Positions 59,271 through 64,000 of a DNA stretch of 64,000 nt are shown one piece after another. The notes under the pieces were generated by a model. The model made no database searches. It worked only from the letters and a program-made list of their open reading frames with translations, and was not told the origin of the DNA. Source of the stretch: Epiperipatus broadwayi (Eukaryota > Onychophora > Udeonychophora > Euonychophora > Peripatidae); assembly GCA_028023455.1 (NCBI GenBank), contig JAQFVV010012510.1:3263420-3327419 (forward strand), in the 5' to 3' direction. A program made the translations under genes and the position numbers. Every line of letters begins with the position of its first letter. Positions within the stretch are counted from its first letter, which is position 1.

Positions 59271-59400
59271 TAGAGCCTTCATAATCTAGCGATAATATAT
59301 CTCTGACATATCAGTAGTATGGGTTTGAATCAAGGTTAGCTAAAGGTCTCAAACATAAGATTTTTCCTTTAGGTAACTAACTGAATGGAAAGCCCAGATA
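59271..59400 (+). mobile_element. tRNA-like sequence, probable SINE head
   Basis: About 68 nt starting at gagccttcataatctagcga (box A-like taatctagcgat), with an anticodon-stem-like segment (ctctgacatatcag), a box B-like gggtttgaatc and a closing aaggttagct. It resembles a mutated tRNA with the ends gccttc / aaggttagc partly pairing. About 100 nt of unrelated sequence follows, as in a SINE. No duplication found. Confidence 0.4.
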
Positions 59401-60033
59401 ACTGTCTAGTATTAGTCACTATATAGTACTTGGTAAGCCTAGTGGTGAATATATTTTTCTTCACTGTTTCTAGGTTATTTAAATTTATATTCTAAAGAAT
59501 ATTTATCAAAATACAGTAGCAGTGATATGAGGATACTATTACTACTGATAAAAATGGCCACTCATAAGTGAGTATGGCCATTCCAGCAGTAAAAAAGGAA
59601 AAGAAAGGAGAAAAAAAACGTACTCTAGAAATAAAATTTTGTGATGACTGTATAAACTAAACTGTAAAACACAAGTGCATCCACATAGAGGACATACTGG
59701 TTCTTTTCTCTTTTTTTTTTTGCTGTTGTTACTTGATACTTTACAATGTTGTTTTTTAGTTTCTTCAAGAGAAACTTTTCTTTCTGAAATACTTTGACAT
59801 GATGTCTAACTGTAGCTCTCTAATGTATTCCATTTTCTCCCATATCTTCCCAATGAAAAAAACGCTTTTGAGATAATCCTTATAATATATATGGGGTCTA
59901 TTTCTCCCACAAAAACCATACTCAGATTCATCATAAAACACTCTTTTAGAAAATATTTCACCAATTATTTGTTTTACATGTTCAATCCAATGAATGGACT
60001 CAATAGTATTACATACAGTAAGTTAAGAACATA

Positions 60034-60643
60034 AACATCACATGATCACCATTTCTTATGCTTGCTCATAACTACTCTGGGGATATTGGATGAGTAGGCA
60101 CTAGATGGGGATTTTATGCATAAGCCTTCTGGCATCCATTGATTATTCTGGTTTGCACTGAGTGACAATATGTATAGTGAGTTTTGCCTGTTTTAATAAC
60201 AGTTATGAGCAAGCATAAGTAATGGTGATCATGTGATGTTTATTGGCTTAATCCTGCTTAATAGGATTGTAGTGGCTATGGTTATTAAAAAACCAAAAAC
60301 ACCAAAATGTATAGGTACTGAACTGAGTTCAGACCTATATGACTATACAAGCTATTGAGCTTGGAATGAAAATATTAAGGTGTTTTCAGTTTAAGATTCA
60401 TAATTTTGTAGTTAAGCAGAGATAAAAGGTGGCTGCTGGAGGGTTGCATTAGATCCTAAGATCTAGCTGCAGTGCTTTCAAATCCAAATCTCCTCACTGA
60501 CGAAGGCCACAAACCAGAAACTAGTCTGGGGATATTGTATGAGTAGGCACTAAATGGAGATTTTATGCACAAGCCTTCTGGCATCCATTAATTACTCTGG
60601 CTTGCACTGAGTGGTGCTACTGTATAAAGAGTTTTGCCTGTTT
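60034..60643. mobile_element. PAL-1 insertion, 610 bp, with perfect 15-bp duplication
   Basis: Flanked by taagttaagaacata (60019-60033 and 60644-60658). It starts with the inverted tail (acatcacatgatcaccattt), then arm and tail in the other orientation (60070-60245), a unique middle (60246-60400), and the centre plus right arm to aaagagttttgcctgtttta. It may contain a nested or internally rearranged copy. Inserted in the LINE relic 59500-62060. Confidence 0.8.
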
Positions 60644-61199
60644 TAAGTTAAGAACATATTGATTAGTTTTACGATTTTATATAAATATTTTTTAAACTTT
60701 ACAGAGCATTCTTAAACTTTTCTATTTTTTTTATATTTGCCAATAGTGTACCAAATTTCACTTCCATACAATTAATTTGGTAAAATAACAACTTTATATA
60801 CAGCTTAGATGCAATTGTTATTCCCTTATTATAATATACTCTTCCTTCTAACATGTTAAAAAAAAACAATAGAACATTGGCATCTGTGTTCTACCTTAAC
60901 ATCTAATTCCATTTTTCTACTTATAAAACTAATAAGTTTATTTAAACTGGTTTACAATCTCGAGTTGATAATGATCCAAGCTAAAAAATCATTGTGGATT
61001 TTTCTTCAGTCACCAATTGATAAAGAATTTGTTTTCCTTAATATTAATTAATAAAAGATTTATGTGTACAATTCAAAACATTAAGAATATTCCATGAACC
61101 AACTTTTGAATTGATACTAATAGCACAATAATCAGCATATTGTAAATCCAGAATCCATGAAGATAAAGTTCTTGTTTTCACTTTTAATTGGTTCAAATT

Positions 61200-61345
61200 T
61201 AAATATATTAAATTTATTAAGGCAAGCAGATGATATAATAATGTGAAAGGCTGAAACCTTTGACAGATGTGCCTTAAAAATGCCTGGTTGTCATTTAGGC
61301 ATTTTTAAGATGCATCCGTCAAAAATTTCAGTCTTTCACGTTATT
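61200..61345 (-). mobile_element. PAL-4 fold-back insertion with 13-bp duplication
   Basis: Flanked by attggttcaaatt (61187-61199 and 61346-61358). On the - strand it starts cgtgaaagactgaaattttt, folds back through aaaaatgcctaa / aggcattttt to aaggtttcagcctttcac, and ends ctgcttgccttaataaattt. The family tail lies outside the hairpin. Confidence 0.75.
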
Positions 61346-62154
61346 ATTGGTTCAAATTATAAATTCCACTATCAAACTTATATCATATCTTGATTCCTGT
61401 TTGATTAAGCTGCCTATAACCAATTTCAAAGACCACCATCTTAAAAATTAAAAGCAATGTTGGAGCAAGTATATATTCCAGCTAGTTTTTGTTTCAAATG
61501 TCTCATTATAATACTTTTTCTCATTCCATCATGTAATTGAAGAATATGAATATATTTTGGTAGACGACCAACCAATTTCAGACAATGACATAGATCTTTC
61601 CTATTGACTGAACTACATGCTTTGATCAAATCAATAAAAGCAATGCATAAATTGCTTCTTTGTTCCTGACATTTTTCTTGTATTTCCCTGGCAACAAAAA
61701 GCATGTCTATAGTGCTTCTTGATTTTCAAAAACTATACTGAATCTCTGGTAAACATCATCTATAACTGGAAACAAACTATTCAACAAAATTCTTGAAAGT
61801 ATCTTTGCTGCAGTGAATAATAATGATATTTCATGACAATTAATCTTGTCTGTTTCCTTTGTTTTTAAAAATGGAAAAATAAAAGCATCCTTAAGATTAA
61901 GTGGCACAACTTCACGGGTTAATATATTCCCCAAGAATTCCAATATTATTGAAGCTAACTTATTTTAAAACTTCTCCAGGCATTTTATCAGAATCTGCAG
62001 CCTTTCCATGTTAAGATGATAGAATCGTTTTGACTTCATTAAGCTGGATATTTTTGTCCAAATCTAAATGAGTAAATAAAGCGAAATATATCAGTGAAAG
62101 TCATCATCTCAATTGTTGTATCATTATTTAATTCCCCAAAAAGGATTTTGAGGA

Positions 62155-63040
62155 TTAAAATGAAAAAGCTAGGGGAGTAAGTCAGTGGATGTTATTTAAA
62201 TTTGTCTAGATTTTGCAGATGATGTGATAGTTTTTCAAAGAATTTTGACAAAAGTTATCAAATGAAAGTAATTAAAGTGAAAGGCTGAAAACCTCTAGCA
62301 TGTGCTTTTAGAATTCTTATATGATAGCCAATCAGATGTATAGGGAGCTCTTAAGTCATCATTATATCTGATTGGCTGTCATATAAGCATTCTAAAAGCG
62401 AATGCGAGAGTTTTCAGCCTTTCACTTTAATTACGAACTGCTTGCCTTAATAAATAATATTTACAAATGAAAGTAAGGAAGTACGACTAAAAAGAAATGT
62501 TAAAAAAAAAACTAAAGTAATCTTCACTGAATTTTACTGAGGAATAAAAAAGATTTTATAATCATTAATTAGAGAAAATTAACAACTATAAATGCCTTCA
62601 CCAGATCGTTGATACAAATGGGAACATAATGAATGAAATTAATCATAGCATTAAACTAGGATGGAGCCTTTTTGATAAAAATCATTTAGTATCAAAAATA
62701 CCTGTGTTTGAAAATGATGTTTTTATTAGATGTGTTCTACCGGAAACCATGGAGATATGTTAGCAGTAATAGAATAAGAAAATGATTAACATAGTGAGAG
62801 AACAAATGGATATCACTGACACCATTGAAATAATTAAGACTGAAATGAGTTATGTTGGAATTGAAATTTTTAATTGAATCCCATTACATTGCAAAAGACC
62901 TAGAAAAAGACCATGTGTGAGATGTATCGATGAAATAAGGAAGTTTTCTGGTATCTTGTAGAAGTCTGGCAAAATGGATTAAAAATATGAAGATATTGTA
63001 CCTAAAGTGAACTGATAGTGATTGAAAATGATTATGGTGG
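62155..63040 (+). mobile_element. RTE LINE fragment split by a PAL-4 insertion
   Basis: Sense remnant. Before the insertion it reads LDFADDVIVFQ (62208-62240). After it come VKKKTKVIFTEF-like (62500-62535), IVDTNGNIMNEINHSIKLGW (62607-62666), then CKRPRKRPCVRCIDEIRKFSG (62893-62950) in pieces. It ends with the tail near tgatagtgattgaaaatgat. The catalytic FADD survives, but frames are broken. Confidence 0.75.
62272..62463 (+). mobile_element. PAL-4 fold-back insertion with perfect 13-bp duplication
   Basis: Flanked by caaatgaaagtaa (62259-62271 and 62464-62476) inside the RTE fragment. It has an inverted repeat from agtgaaaggctgaaaacctc, gatagccaatcagat to atctgattggctgtc and gttttcagcctttcacttta, then the asymmetric tail gaactgcttgccttaataaa. 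The right half plus tail matches the non-palindromic copies at 23230-23830. Confidence 0.8.
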
Positions 63041-63240
63041 CGGGTGCTTAAAATATATGGCAAAATTTAAACCAAACTGAATTTTCGTCTTATAGTCAAT
63101 TGATAATGATTGAAAATGTTTATTATGATTGTGTGTGCATAAAATATATGGCAAAATTTAAACCAAATTGAATTTAGACTTCGCGACGAGAAATTTAAAA
63201 TTGAAATTTAGACTAGGCGACGAGAAATTTAAAATGAATG
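63010..63240. repeat. Small tandem duplications
   Basis: aaaatatatggcaaaattta with flanks occurs at about 63050 and 63138, with a preceding gattgaaaatg repeated too. Directly after, gcgacgagaaatttaaaat occurs twice (about 63182 and 63217). Two stepwise tandem duplications at the end of the RTE fragment. Confidence 0.65.
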
Positions 63241-64000
63241 AAGATAAACTAAAAATAAATAATTCTCCAACTTTGTTTTTTATAAACCTATCCCACCTTC
63301 TGAATAAAGATTCTTAAACTAAGAATCCTAGCAGAACAAAATGTGGCTCAAACTAAAGGCCTAATTTTCATTTCTAAATTGAAAGCGCTGCTGAGGATAA
63401 TTATATCTTATTAAAAAATAGTTTTAAGGATAAATGCTAGAAAAAATATAACTAGTATCAAGCAAAACGTCTCCAATCGGAAGAAAGCTTTCTTTTCTTT
63501 TCTTTTTTTTTTGAATATTCAAAGGACAATGCAAAATATATTTGACGTATATTAAAAAACTAAGAACTTTTTGTCATGCGACTGAATAGATTTAGTGTAA
63601 TAGAACAAAAACCATAATACATTTGACGTAAACATTTTAATCAAGTAATATATAATTTAACAATTTTCCATTAGGTATGGCTGTAACGAAGTTAATTATT
63701 AATAGAAGTAGTAATAGTCTTTTATAAAAATTATTTTATATAATGCACTAAGTCTACAAAAGTAATTAACTAAGTAAATAAAGTAATATCACTTAATATT
63801 ACTCATATGTATTTATATATGGGTGTGTGCGTGCGTGGGTGTAAAGGTTAACTCGCTTAAATATTTAATTGTTAATAATATATATATGTGCATTTATATA
63901 TAATGTAAGATTCCATACTTGTGAAAATACTCGGATCTACTCTTTATACAAAAAAATTTATATCTATCTCTTATCAAAAAATTGTTAATATATTTACTTT
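63241..64000. other. Intergenic sequence, nothing recognised
   Basis: A/T-rich, with a gtgtgtgcgtgcgtgggtgt stretch near 63822. No gene or repeat family recognised. Confidence 0.4.

Larger units (their letters stand above)
59500..62060 (-). pseudogene. LINE relic with C-terminal zinc finger, broken by two insertions
   Basis: Antisense coding remnants run in order. GKAADSDKMPGEVLK-like (about 62010) comes first, then 61707-61943 with FLGNILTREVVPLNLKDAFI and EISLLFTAAKILSRILLN. 61441-61704 has FVAREIQEKCQEQRSNL and CIAFIDLIKACSSVNR. DLQYADYCAI lies near 61130 and GRVYYNKGITIASKLYIKLL near 60820. After the PAL-1 insertion, GRNRPHIYYKDYLKS (59880-59930) follows, then CPLCGCTCVLQFSLYSHHK (about 59620-59680), a C2H2-like end. 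This order is that of a common animal LINE whose protein ends in CxxCGRxC..RIGLxSHxR. The catalytic box is now YADY. PAL-1 (60034-60643) and PAL-4 (61200-61345) interrupt it. Confidence 0.7.

Overview
The window is AT-rich, intron-rich metazoan nuclear DNA. It carries one recognisable host gene and a dense, nested layer of decayed mobile elements. GT-AG introns of up to about 16 kb, RTE and other non-LTR retrotransposons, tRNA-derived SINEs and a ZBED5-like hAT relic point to an animal with a large repeat-rich genome, probably an invertebrate. I cannot place it further. I see no prokaryotic feature, CRISPR array or intact tRNA/rRNA gene.

The host gene lies on the + strand: the 3' half of urocanate hydratase (urocanase, UROC1), in eight exons at 6332-6423, 22240-22304, 28776-28874, 33607-33706, 37958-38039, 45685-45733, 45821-45871 and 48774-48908. 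All exon phases join without a break (673 nt, about 223 complete codons plus stop), so this part looks intact. The 5' exons were not found and probably lie upstream of the window. Two poly(A) signals follow the stop codon.

Layout: 1-6331, upstream sequence or intron with a SINE, a chimeric LINE insertion and palindromic repeats. 6332-48908, urocanase, whose introns hold a full-length RTE element (18313-21602), a second hidden RTE copy split by three insertions (39705-43850), other LINE relics, a hAT transposase relic (25717-26540) and a PHD-finger-like fragment (28151-28277). 48909-64000, downstream sequence with a jockey-like LINE relic (51470-52500), an unexplained GC-richer block (54660-55870), palindromes, a LINE broken by two insertions (59500-62060) and another RTE relic (62155-63040).

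The most unusual signal is a group of palindromic (fold-back) repeat families, called here PAL-1 to PAL-4 (local names). Several copies carry target-site duplications of 12-15 bp, the size expected of LINE-driven retroposition rather than of TA or 8-bp MITEs. One family (PAL-2) carries tRNA-like box A and box B. One (PAL-4) shares its 3' half with non-palindromic copies. One (PAL-1) is fused to a LINE inside a single insertion. The bp-level claims come from reading by eye.
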